Shown here one piece after another: positions 26,603-34,587 of a stretch of DNA of 64,000 bases. The notes beneath the pieces were generated by a model, which worked only from the letters and a program-made list of their open reading frames with translations, did no database searches and was not told the origin of the DNA. The stretch covers positions 1,178,001 to 1,242,000 of the forward strand of contig JASGJS010000001.1 in the NCBI GenBank assembly GCA_047601185.1, given 5' to 3'. The translations under genes were made by a program, and so were the position numbers. Source of the DNA: JASGJS01 sp047601185. Lineage in GTDB: Bacteria > Pseudomonadota > Gammaproteobacteria > JAURND01. Positions within the stretch are counted from its first letter, which is position 1. Each line of letters starts with the position of its first letter.

Positions 26603-27520
26603 ATGGAATTTTTTAAATCTAACACCAAAATCGATTTTATGGGGCAGCGCAAATGGGCTGCTTTATTTTCCATTGTATTATTTGTTGCCTCGATCCTGTC
26701 ACTCGCAATTAATCATTTAAATTTGGGATTAGACTTCACCGGTGGTACCCAAATTGAATTGCATTTTCCGCAAGCAGTTGATGTGGGCGTGATCCGCCAA
26801 AAAATGGAAACGGCAGGTTTCCCGCAAGCTCAAGTGCAGTCGTATGGGACCTCGCAGGATGTGTTGGTGCGTATTCCTCCACTTAAAACAGCGTCAGAAC
26901 AAGATTTGCGGAATAAAGTCGCTGCTATTTTACCGCAATCTCAAATTCTGCAGCTTGAATACATTGGGCCGCAAGTCGGAAAGAGCCTGGTGACCAATGG
27001 ACTGCTTGCCATCCTCATCTCACTGTTAGCGACCATGGCGTATATTGCGTTTCGATTCGAAATGCGATTTGCCGTCAGCGCGGCGGTGGCTTTGATCCAC
27101 GACCCCATTTTAATTTTGGGTATCTTTTCGTTTTTCCATTTACAGTTCGATTTAATTGCGTTAGCTGCGGTGTTGACTATTATTGGGTATTCTCTCAACG
27201 ACACGATTGTCGTCTATGACCGAGTTCGAGAAAACTTTCGACGGATTCGTAAAGGCACGCCAACGGAGATTATTAACGTATCTATTAATCAAACCTTGTC
27301 GCGAACTATTATGACTTCCGGTTTGACCTTGTTGGTGGTGATTGCCTTATTTATATTTGGCGGAGAAACCCTGCGCGGCTTCTCGCTAGCTTTAATCATT
27401 GGGATTGTGATTGGAACCTACTCCTCCATTTATGTGGCAGGCTCTTTGGCGATTAGCTTAGGGCTGAATCGCTCTCACTTGTTGCCACCGCCTAAGAAAG
27501 AAATCGATAGTTTGCCTTGA
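26603..27520 (+). CDS. secF: Protein translocase subunit SecF
   Basis: The ATG at 26603 gives 305 residues and fits the family; earlier in-frame starts lie inside secD. Helix 1 is KWAALFSIVLFVASILSLAI, followed by the motif GLDFTGGTQIELHFP and five helices including FHLQFDLIALAAVLTIIGYS and LNDTIVVYDRVREN. It pairs with SecD in the inner membrane. Confidence 0.97.
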   Translation: MEFFKSNTKIDFMGQRKWAALFSIVLFVASILSLAINHLNLGLDFTGGTQIELHFPQAVDVGVIRQKMETAGFPQAQVQSYGTSQDVLVRIPPLKTASEQDLRNKVAAILPQSQILQLEYIGPQVGKSLVTNGLLAILISLLATMAYIAFRFEMRFAVSAAVALIHDPILILGIFSFFHLQFDLIALAAVLTIIGYSLNDTIVVYDRVRENFRRIRKGTPTEIINVSINQTLSRTIMTSGLTLLVVIALFIFGGETLRGFSLALIIGIVIGTYSSIYVAGSLAISLGLNRSHLLPPPKKEIDSLP

Positions 27521-28187
27521 AACTCTTTTATCAAAAGCAGCGGGCTAGCAGCCCGCGCTCCTAGGCTCGAGCTAATTCACCCTTCGAGCAAGCACAAATC
27601 TTGGGAGCACACTGAAACTTCTTCATTTTAAAGCTCTCCTCTCCAAAGCTTCCATCTCGACTTAGATTGAAATGCCACATTCACAATGCATGGCTTGAGC
27701 TTGGGAGCGCGGGCTGCTAGCCCGCTGCTTTTGCAAGCCTTTGGGAGTGCGCCGAAGCTTCCTCATCTTAAAGCTCTCCTCTCCAAAGCTTCCATCTCGA
27801 CTTAGATTGAAATGCCACATTCACAATGCATGGCTTGAGCTTGGGAGCGCGGGCTGCTAGCCCGCTGCTTTTGCAAGCCTTTGGGAGTGCGCCGAAGCTT
27901 CCTCATCTTAAAGCTCTCCTCTCCAAAGCTTCCATCTCGACTTAGATTGAAATGCCACATTCACAATGCATGGCTTGAACTTGGGAGCGCGGGCTGCTAG
28001 CCCGCTGCTTTCGCAAATCTTTGGGCGCGCCGAAACTTCTTCCTCAACTTCTTCCTCCTAAGCGCTTGCTCCCAGGCGCGAGCCTATTCGATGCGCTTAG
28101 CGCTTACGTCATAAATTGCTAGCTATTTGAAATCGTTTGTCTTAACATTCAAAATAGGAATTGACAACAACTTTAGAGGATTGTTTT
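27521..28187. other. Repeat-rich intergenic region between secF and plsY
   Basis: Contains one separate family B palindrome (about 27537-27563) and a tandem array of 140-bp units (27595-28020), then a ribosome site for plsY (AGAGGA, 28175-28180). No gene seen. Confidence 0.7.
27595..28020. repeat. Tandem array, three 140-bp units each carrying a family B palindrome
   Basis: The segment CTTAGATTGAAATGCCACAT begins at 27661, 27801 and 27941, an exact 140-bp period. Units 2 and 3 are almost identical and the first unit has a diverged start. Each unit ends in the GGAGCGCGGGCTGCTAGCCC palindrome. Too long and spacer-free to be a CRISPR array. Confidence 0.85.
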
Positions 28188-28781
28188 ATGATTGTTCTGC
28201 TCACGCTATTTTTCATCATCATCGCCTACTTAATCGGCTCTTTATCGAGTGCGATTATCGTTTCTAAATTAATGCATTTGCCTGATCCTAGAACTGCTGG
28301 GTCTGGAAACGCAGGTGCTACTAATGTATTTCGCGTCAGCGGCCGATGGCCAGCAGTCATTACCTTAATCTGCGATGTATTAAAAGGTTTATTGCCGGTA
28401 TTACTGGCCTATTTAGCAGGACTGCGCGGTTTCAATCTCGCATTAGTGGCTTTAGCAGCAACCGTTGGACACATCTTCCCCATTTATTTTAAATTCAAAG
28501 GCGGAAAAGGGGTGGCAACGATTTTTGGTGGTATGATGGTCCTGTCTTTTTGGGTGGCTTTAATCGGGGTTATTATTTGGGGCGTGGTATTGGTGATTTC
28601 ACGCTATGTCTCTTTGGCTTCTTTAATCGCTGTCGCTGTTGGAACTATTCTCATTTTATTCGTGCATACCAGTTATTTCTTGCCAATTTTAGCCGCGGCT
28701 TTATTGATCATTTGGAAGCATAAAGACAATATCGAACGCTTACGAGCAGGGACAGAAAATAAAATGATTTTAAAGTCGTAA
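28188..28781 (+). CDS. plsY: Glycerol-3-phosphate acyltransferase PlsY
   Basis: I chose the ATG at 28188 (197 residues) because AGAGGA stands seven bases before it; the in-frame TTG at 28161 has none. PlsY signatures are AYLIGSLSSAIIVSKL, DPRTAGSGNAGATNVFR, FPIYFKFKGGKGVAT and the final charged IWKHKDNIERLRAGTENK. It acylates glycerol 3-phosphate from acyl-phosphate in the inner membrane, the first step of phospholipid synthesis. Confidence 0.96.
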   Translation: MIVLLTLFFIIIAYLIGSLSSAIIVSKLMHLPDPRTAGSGNAGATNVFRVSGRWPAVITLICDVLKGLLPVLLAYLAGLRGFNLALVALAATVGHIFPIYFKFKGGKGVATIFGGMMVLSFWVALIGVIIWGVVLVISRYVSLASLIAVAVGTILILFVHTSYFLPILAAALLIIWKHKDNIERLRAGTENKMILKS

Positions 28782-28804
28782 AAGTCGTAAAAGTTGTAAA
28801 AGAA

Positions 28805-28980
28805 AAAGCAGCGGGCTAGCAGCCCGCGCTCCCAAGCTCGAGCCTTTTTTGAGCTGAAAGCATCGTCAACCATTGGAGTTTTTTCGTCCAAAAATTTAAG
28901 AAAGCACAAAACTATCATTTAGCGCTTGGCCATGCATGGCGTAAAACTTGGGAGCGCGGGCTGCTAGCCCGCTGCTTTTA
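28805..28980. repeat. Two inverted family B palindromes between plsY and the NlpC gene
   Basis: Copies at about 28805-28832 and 28949-28978 face each other. They lie between convergent genes, so either could shape transcript ends. Confidence 0.7.
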
Positions 28981-28985
28981 AAAAC

Positions 28986-30215
28986 TCAAAAACTCAAAAA
29001 TTCATCCAACACACCCATACACTCCATATAATCTAAAAATGGCTTCCCCACCTTGTTTTCATACGTCACTTCTGTAATCGTGGTATATCCTAAACGCCAA
29101 GCATTATGCAACATGTAGGCCTTCCCTGATCGAGCACCCACATACAGCGTGATATGCCCCGGCGCATAAAGCAAAGTTAAAAAAGGAATACCGTGTTCAA
29201 TAATGTATTGCTCTTTCTCTAATGGCGTTAAATGCTGTAAAGGAATACGCTTGCCCATCCCCGCTTGTTCCCGAGAGTTACGTGGCAACCACACACCAAA
29301 CCCCGCCAATACATCCATCATCAGTGAAGAACAATCTCGTAAGCCATACATCCCCCCCCATCCATAAGGTTGACCTAAAACTTGCTTAATGCGTGTGCTG
29401 ATGGTCTGTTCATTGAAGGGTTCTGGAAAAGGGCTCAAGAATTTGCCGGGCAAGGTAATCTCACAATCGACCGCCGTTTGATGGGTATCTGCAGCAGTTG
29501 TGAGTATGATCACTTCTTCCTCTGCCACTTCAGAGATTGGATATAAACACCCTAAACGCAAAGAAAGTGGCGGTTGGTGGCGTTGGGTTGCAACGACTTT
29601 TTCTTGAGCGGGAAGGCTATACAGAACATTCTGTCTGGTCTGCCTAAATGCACTATCGACAAAAGCAATCTGCTGGCGTTGTATCCAGCCAAAAAAGCTG
29701 CTACAGGCCATGAAATACCATTGACCATCTTGAGAAAGCTGTAAAATCTGAATAGGGGTATTCGCTGCAATAAATGAGTTTTGCATTAAATCAAAGGGAT
29801 AACCATCGGTAGCGCTACCCCATTCTGCAAATGCGGGTTGTCGGGTCGGGAACACTCTGACATCCGCATCAACTAGCATGATGGCTGTTTCATTACAATT
29901 AGGGAAGTTCTGTAGTGCCATATTTTCAATGAGGGATTTTAACCATTTGGCGCTATAGGGCTGATGCCAGGCGCTCCATCCCGGCGACTTTTCAAGTTGT
30001 GCAATAGCATCCTGTAATGACTGGCGCATGGCTGCGGGCGTGGCAACAGATTGGGCGCCTGTCCAGGGGGAAAAATAACGGGTTAAGTAGTCTTCCGCGA
30101 GAGTTTTTTGTTGTGAGGGATCAAGTAGACATTGAATAGTTTCCGTTAAATGTGCTTCAATAGTCTGTTCGAGGGTTGGCAACTCAGGATTTAATAAAAA
30201 ATTAGCGGACGACAT
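28986..30215 (-). CDS. NlpC/P60 cell-wall peptidase with SH3-type domains
   Basis: The ATG at 30215 (409 residues) has AAGGAG ten bases upstream; earlier in-frame starts would overlap orn. The N-terminal half is helical, the middle carries SH3b-like segments (DADVRVFPTRQPAF; FFGWIQRQQIAFV), and the C-terminal NlpC/P60 domain has the catalytic Cys in LRDCSSLMMDVL and His in APGHITLYVG. It probably cuts peptidoglycan stem peptides. No clear signal peptide, so export is unexplained. It is divergent from orn with only about 48 bp between starts. Confidence 0.83.
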   Translation of the reverse strand: MSSANFLLNPELPTLEQTIEAHLTETIQCLLDPSQQKTLAEDYLTRYFSPWTGAQSVATPAAMRQSLQDAIAQLEKSPGWSAWHQPYSAKWLKSLIENMALQNFPNCNETAIMLVDADVRVFPTRQPAFAEWGSATDGYPFDLMQNSFIAANTPIQILQLSQDGQWYFMACSSFFGWIQRQQIAFVDSAFRQTRQNVLYSLPAQEKVVATQRHQPPLSLRLGCLYPISEVAEEEVIILTTAADTHQTAVDCEITLPGKFLSPFPEPFNEQTISTRIKQVLGQPYGWGGMYGLRDCSSLMMDVLAGFGVWLPRNSREQAGMGKRIPLQHLTPLEKEQYIIEHGIPFLTLLYAPGHITLYVGARSGKAYMLHNAWRLGYTTITEVTYENKVGKPFLDYMECMGVLDEFLSF

Positions 30216-30263
30216 CAACCATTCGCTCCTTTGAGATATTTTAAAAGTTAACATAGGAATTAT

Positions 30264-30818
30264 ATGCAACCGAAACGTGATAATTTAATCTGGATTGACC
30301 TGGAAATGACAGGTTTAAACCCTGACCAAGATTATATCATAGAGATCGCGACAGTCGTGACCAATCCCCAGTTAGAAGTGATTGCTGAAGGACCCAGCCT
30401 TGCAATCCACCAGCCAGAATCGGTTTTGCAAGGAATGGATGAATGGAATACCAAACAGCATACCAAATCCGGGTTGGTTGCGCGTATTCAAGCCAGCCAG
30501 ATTAATAACGAACAAGCGCAGGCTGAAACAATTGAGTTCTTAATGCAGCATGTGCCGCCGGGGCGATCGCCCATGTGTGGAAGTAGTATTTGCCAGGATA
30601 GACGCTTTTTATATCGGTGGATGCCAAAGCTTGAGCAATATTTCCATTACCGAAATTTGGATGTGAGCTCAGTTAAGATTTTAGCACAGCATTGGGCGCC
30701 TAAGATGGCACAAGGGGTTAAGAAGCAGTCGAGTCATTTGGCGTTGCAAGATATCCATGATTCCATTGCGGAGTTGAGGCATTATCGGGAGCATTTTTTT
30801 AGGCTTACAGGGGAGTGA
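30264..30818 (+). CDS. orn: Oligoribonuclease
   Basis: This 184-residue DEDDh exonuclease degrades 2-5 nt RNAs and pGpG in the cytoplasm. Motifs: LIWIDLEMTGLNP (Asp, Glu), the middle Asp in CGSSICQDRRFLYRWMP, and HLALQDIHDSIAELRHYR with the final His and Asp. Length is normal. Confidence 0.96.
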   Translation: MQPKRDNLIWIDLEMTGLNPDQDYIIEIATVVTNPQLEVIAEGPSLAIHQPESVLQGMDEWNTKQHTKSGLVARIQASQINNEQAQAETIEFLMQHVPPGRSPMCGSSICQDRRFLYRWMPKLEQYFHYRNLDVSSVKILAQHWAPKMAQGVKKQSSHLALQDIHDSIAELRHYREHFFRLTGE

Positions 30819-30832
30819 AAGCTGGGGTTGTT

Positions 30833-30897
30833 ACCCCTCATCCGCCCTATCGGGCACCTTCTCCCACAGGGGGAGAAGGGAACAGCTTGCCCACCCA
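30833..30897 (+). repeat. Repeat family A (REP-like), plus orientation
   Basis: Full copy from CCCCTCATCCGCCC to CAGCTTGCCCACC, between convergent orn and the DUF2797 gene. Confidence 0.8.
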
Positions 30898-30924
30898 TGT
30901 TTCTGTAGGCTTAAAACTCACTTT

Positions 30925-31737
30925 TCAACACAACAAATACCCTGCAAACTTTCGAAGGGACAGCACCCCCGTATCCAATATCAAATACTGCCCCTTTATG
31001 CCCAGCAAAGTCCCCGTAATCTGAGCCTGCTGATGAAAATCTAAGGTTTTAATCTTTTTGGGGTATTCTAAAACGGGGTATTGAATTTTTTCATGCGTAT
31101 CAGCCTCCCACACAATCTCTTGGCTAAATGACAAACTTTCCAACTCCCCCTGAATTTTTTGGAACAATGTTTGCTGCTCGTGTCGTAAATCAATGTCCTC
31201 AGCATCTTGCTTTAACATCGCTTGCCAATGGGTTTTATCCGCCAAATGTTTTTTACAGATCACTTCAATTTGGCCGGCTTGATGGCGATTAGAGACTTTA
31301 GCAATCACCAGTCCCTGAGTAGCGCCTTGGTCGATCCAACGCGAGGGGATATGGCTGCTGCGGGTAATCCCTACTTTTAAAGTGGATGAATTTGCCAAGT
31401 AAACCACATGGGGTTGGCCGCAATGGGCATGGAACCAGTCATTAGGGTTACAGCGGCCTTCGTGATAGCGGCATTTCTCAGGATGGATAACGCATAAATT
31501 GCATTCATAGAGTTTCTGTAAGCAGGGGTAACAATAACCTTGTTGGAAACTCTTTTTAATGTGGCGGTCGCATTGGATACATTGAATCTCTCCCGCGAAC
31601 TTTAACGTGATCGATTTTCCTAGCCAGTCATTTAATAAAACCGGGGTAGGGTGACTGGGGAAATAGTAATTGACAGGCCACTGCAGCTCTGTGCGCAGTT
31701 TATTTAATCGGCCGGTTAAAGAAAAAGGGTTGTTCAT
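30925..31737 (-). CDS. DUF2797 zinc-binding protein
   Basis: This 270-residue protein has the DUF2797 pattern: IQCIQCDRHIKKSF and GYCYPCLQKLYECNLC (paired CxxC zinc sites), HPEKCRYHEGRC, then HVVYLANSSTLKVGITR, a GIY-YIG-like strand pair, and IPSRWIDQGATQ. Function is unknown; the family may bind nucleic acid. It stands alone. The last residues lie near a family A repeat but are not encoded by it. Confidence 0.8.
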   Translation of the reverse strand: MNNPFSLTGRLNKLRTELQWPVNYYFPSHPTPVLLNDWLGKSITLKFAGEIQCIQCDRHIKKSFQQGYCYPCLQKLYECNLCVIHPEKCRYHEGRCNPNDWFHAHCGQPHVVYLANSSTLKVGITRSSHIPSRWIDQGATQGLVIAKVSNRHQAGQIEVICKKHLADKTHWQAMLKQDAEDIDLRHEQQTLFQKIQGELESLSFSQEIVWEADTHEKIQYPVLEYPKKIKTLDFHQQAQITGTLLGIKGQYLILDTGVLSLRKFAGYLLC

Positions 31738-31798
31738 GGAATTATGCTAAAGTCTGTGCCACAATTAAAATTATCTCAATAAGAAAAGGGAGTATAAC

Positions 31799-32077
31799 AT
31801 GTCATTCAAACCCGTGGTTAGTCTCATTGTGCTCAGTATCAGTCTCGTTGGCTGCTCAATGTTTATCAGATCGACGCCACCACAATCCACCGACCGATTG
31901 ACCCAAAACTGTCAGAATATCAAACAAGACATTTTAATGGCGCCGACGGCAAACGTCTTGCATCAAGATGGGTATACCCCAGCGAAGGATGTGCAATTGT
32001 ATCAAGCTTATCAAGAAAATAATTGCGATCGGTTGTTAGCAGATTATGGCACAGCGCCGATCAAACCGACTAAATAG
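31799..32077 (+). CDS. Small predicted lipoprotein
   Basis: This 92-residue protein starts with a lipoprotein signal (VVSLIVLSISLVGC; lipobox Cys20) followed by a polar domain with two further cysteines (QNCQNI, ENNCDRL). The start has AAGGGAG about eight bases upstream. No known domain recognised. It ends about 45 bp before tRNA-Leu. Confidence 0.7.
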   Translation: MSFKPVVSLIVLSISLVGCSMFIRSTPPQSTDRLTQNCQNIKQDILMAPTANVLHQDGYTPAKDVQLYQAYQENNCDRLLADYGTAPIKPTK

Positions 32078-32103
32078 GGCCTTGACAAACTACGCCATAC
32101 CCA

Positions 32104-33114
32104 TTACATTTCGGTAGCTTTTGCCGAGGTGGTGGAATTGGTAGACACGCAAGTTTCAGGTACTTGTGGGGGAAACTCCGTGGAGGTTCGAGTCCTCTTC
32201 TCGGCACCAGTATTGCGTATGAGTCTATTAAAAGCCCGAATCACCATCCCTACGGTAATAAAGTACTTCCAATATTTCTCCTTCCACACGCGTGCAATCA
32301 AGGGAAACCACGGCAATAAAGCTTCCCCTGCTGTCCAATTAGGTCGCCACCGTGCTCGTACTTTTCGTCGTTGCATCAGCGTCACAGTCGGTACTCCCAA
32401 GTTCGAAGCTAAGTGCCCCAATCCCGAGTCATTGCCAATAAACCAACCTGATTCACTGATGAAACCTGCCACCTCAGCCAAAGTATTAAAAGTTTGAAGG
32501 GAAAATTGGTTGGGATCAATCCAGGTGACTTCAGGTAATTCTGCGGGAGCTACCATAAAAACAGGAGAATACCCTTGTTGTTTTAAACGTTGTGCGAGTT
32601 GAATAAAACGCTTCGGCAGCCAATAACGCGCTTTAAGATGCGCAGTTGGATGAATGATGACGCGATTGGGATATTTTTTAGTGATGAACTCTGTTGGAAT
32701 CATCAAACCATTTTCCCGTAAAGGAAGCTTGATGCCAAATAACTGCCGACACATGTTTACCTGTATGTCGATTAAGTGGATCATCGCATGATATTCTGCA
32801 AATTGATCAAATGCGACAGCGCGAGGGTGCCAGTGATTCGCTTGATGTAGAATATCATGCGTATAACTGTGCAGTAATAATTCCACCGAATGAAAACGCT
32901 CCTCAGCTTCAGCGCGTTGTTGGGGATAAGGTAACAGCGTGATATGCGGAAACCAGTCTTTCAGCATGGCCAAATGGTTGCTAAAAACTGTCACTTGATA
33001 GCCGTGCAGCTGCAGATTATGAACAATGATCATGGCAATCAACGAGTCTCCTAGTCGTGGAGACATCACCAATCCCACAGAACGGTAAGCTGAGAAGGCG
33101 GAATCAATTGTCAT
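32104..33114 (-). CDS. GT9-type glycosyltransferase (heptosyltransferase-like) running antisense through a tRNA
   Basis: This 336-codon frame has two Rossmann-like halves: VMSPRLGDSLIAMIIVHNL (residues about 16-34), VIIHPTAHLKARYWLP and the GT9 signature WFIGNDSGLGHLASNLGVPT. Such enzymes add sugars to lipopolysaccharide core on the cytoplasmic face. The start overlaps the kinase-like gene upstream by 11 bp. The last 30 or so codons are the exact antisense of tRNA-Leu(CAG), with the stop only beyond it. The original stop has probably been lost, or the gene never had a nearer one. Confidence 0.8.
   Translation of the reverse strand: MTIDSAFSAYRSVGLVMSPRLGDSLIAMIIVHNLQLHGYQVTVFSNHLAMLKDWFPHITLLPYPQQRAEAEERFHSVELLLHSYTHDILHQANHWHPRAVAFDQFAEYHAMIHLIDIQVNMCRQLFGIKLPLRENGLMIPTEFITKKYPNRVIIHPTAHLKARYWLPKRFIQLAQRLKQQGYSPVFMVAPAELPEVTWIDPNQFSLQTFNTLAEVAGFISESGWFIGNDSGLGHLASNLGVPTVTLMQRRKVRARWRPNWTAGEALLPWFPLIARVWKEKYWKYFITVGMVIRAFNRLIRNTGAEKRTRTSTEFPPQVPETCVSTNSTTSAKATEM
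32123..32209 (+). tRNA. tRNA-Leu (anticodon CAG), CCA encoded
   Basis: Reads GCCGAGGTGGTGGAATTGG through to TTCTCGGCACCA, with D-loop GGTAGACACGC, anticodon stem CAAGT/ACTTG and loop TTCAGGT, long variable arm, and T-arm GAGGTTCGAGTCCTC. 87 bases with encoded CCA. Confidence 0.96.
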
Positions 33115-34402
33115 GATCTAAAGGATTAGGGTAGCTGGTGATAATGTTATTGACCTTTTTCGTGTATAACGATTTTATTTTTAACGTGATGGTGTCATAT
33201 AAGTAAGTAGTAGTGAACCGCAGTGCCTTCCAAACTCTTTTTAACCAAGGCTTACGTTGAAATTGTAGATTTAATTGATAAACCATATCATCTTCAAATC
33301 GACGCAGCCGAATTTTTTGGTGACAGATCAGGGTATGAACGTTATCTAACCATTTGCTAAAAATTTGTAGACTAGGAGAGGGTGTCGTCTCTTGTTGAGC
33401 TTCACGAAATAAAGAAAGTAATTTAGGAAAATTCCATTGTGATGGTGGACAAGCCAATAGTAAACGTGTCCACTTGGTATAAATAGGATGTAGGTTACTG
33501 TCCAATAAAAATATTGGCGCAAACCTTCTCAGTGCAATAATCTTTCGATGAAAAATTTCATAACTACACATGAGAAAATATAAATAACCTTTAATAAAAT
33601 GACGATGTTGCTCGATAGCGCCATAATCAATAAATTTGGGATATTTATTTTCAACCATCAGAATATTTCTGGGATGTAAATCGGTGTGATAATAACCATA
33701 TTCTTCCAGTATGATGGCTTGTTGTAATAATGCTTCAACGATAGCCACCGGATCATAAGCCATGCCCATTTTGATCATTTCGCTAATTGCCATGCCAGGC
33801 ACCTTTTTCCGTAAAATCCAACCTTCGTAGGCGTGCAAATGATAAGCGAGCAACTTAGGCGCCAGTTTTTGACTGACCTGTTCATTTGATAAAAAAGCAA
33901 TTTCGCGGTTTAACTCTCTATGAATTTTTTGGCCAATTTTTTCAGTTAATTGATAATATTTTAGAATATAATCGGCATTAAAATAATAACGCCGAGAACC
34001 ATCCATCTTTCCGACCCATTCTCTGGTTTGATTTTCTGGAATTTCAAAGCGATCAATATGGCCATTGGCGTACCAATAGAGATTACTGCAAAAGACCAGG
34101 ACTTTATTCGTTTTAGTGATAAAAGTTTCACGATAACGATAGAATTTTTTCAAAAAAGGGTCGTTAAAATAGCTTTTGAAGTTTTTAAAATGAAATAAGC
34201 CAATGTCTGCAGTTTGAGATAAATTTTCAACGGCTTCATGTAAATAACTGGGCTTTAATTGATAATAATGAATATTTGAAATAATGTCATAATGCTGTTC
34301 TGAGTATGCTTGGTTAGAAGAATAATCCATTTCGCAGAAATTAAGTATTTTGGGGGAGCGTTGTAAAAAATGGGAGAATTGCTGAATTATTTTTTGTTCC
34401 AT
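33104..34402 (-). CDS. Kinase-fold protein, probable LPS/surface-sugar kinase (paralogue 3 of 3)
   Basis: This 432-residue protein has an N-terminal region without known motif (about 1-150, with VLVFCSNLYWYANG shared by all three paralogues) and a C-terminal kinase-fold domain. That domain has ILRKKVPGMAISEM, the catalytic loop YHTDLHPRNILM (Asp241) and the metal-binding strand FIDYGAI. The last motif is IDYG rather than DFG, as in Kdo/heptose kinases and WbdD-type enzymes. A basic C-terminus follows. Inferred role is phosphorylation of a lipopolysaccharide sugar. The GT9-type gene overlaps its 3' end. Confidence 0.65.
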   Translation of the reverse strand: MEQKIIQQFSHFLQRSPKILNFCEMDYSSNQAYSEQHYDIISNIHYYQLKPSYLHEAVENLSQTADIGLFHFKNFKSYFNDPFLKKFYRYRETFITKTNKVLVFCSNLYWYANGHIDRFEIPENQTREWVGKMDGSRRYYFNADYILKYYQLTEKIGQKIHRELNREIAFLSNEQVSQKLAPKLLAYHLHAYEGWILRKKVPGMAISEMIKMGMAYDPVAIVEALLQQAIILEEYGYYHTDLHPRNILMVENKYPKFIDYGAIEQHRHFIKGYLYFLMCSYEIFHRKIIALRRFAPIFLLDSNLHPIYTKWTRLLLACPPSQWNFPKLLSLFREAQQETTPSPSLQIFSKWLDNVHTLICHQKIRLRRFEDDMVYQLNLQFQRKPWLKRVWKALRFTTTYLYDTITLKIKSLYTKKVNNIITSYPNPLDHDN

Positions 34403-34511
34403 GGTTTCTTTTATAACCTCCTAATCTGAACTTTAGCTTCAAACTGACTAAAAATGACTAAAGTTTGGATAATATTACGGGCTGTTGCCAGTTAGATTCC
34501 ACGCAGATTTG

Positions 34512-34565
34512 AAATGGCGAGCTGTTGCCTTCTCCCACAAGGGGGGAAGGAAACAGCTTGCCGCT
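34512..34565 (-). repeat. Repeat family A, short form
   Basis: GGCGAGCTGTTGCCTTCTCC followed directly by the mirrored GGAAGGAAACAGCTTGCC. The CCCCTCATCCGCC end is missing, so this copy is a near-perfect palindrome. Confidence 0.7.
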
Positions 34566-34587
34566 CAAATCTTTATAGCCCTAAATA

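Noticed and set aside
27595..28020. Regular repeats suggestive of a CRISPR array
   Set aside because: Units are 140 bp and contiguous with no unique spacers, and no cas genes are present.
30815..31024. Small frame starting in the family A repeat after orn
   Set aside because: It is only the repeat read in frame, followed by antisense of the DUF2797 gene.
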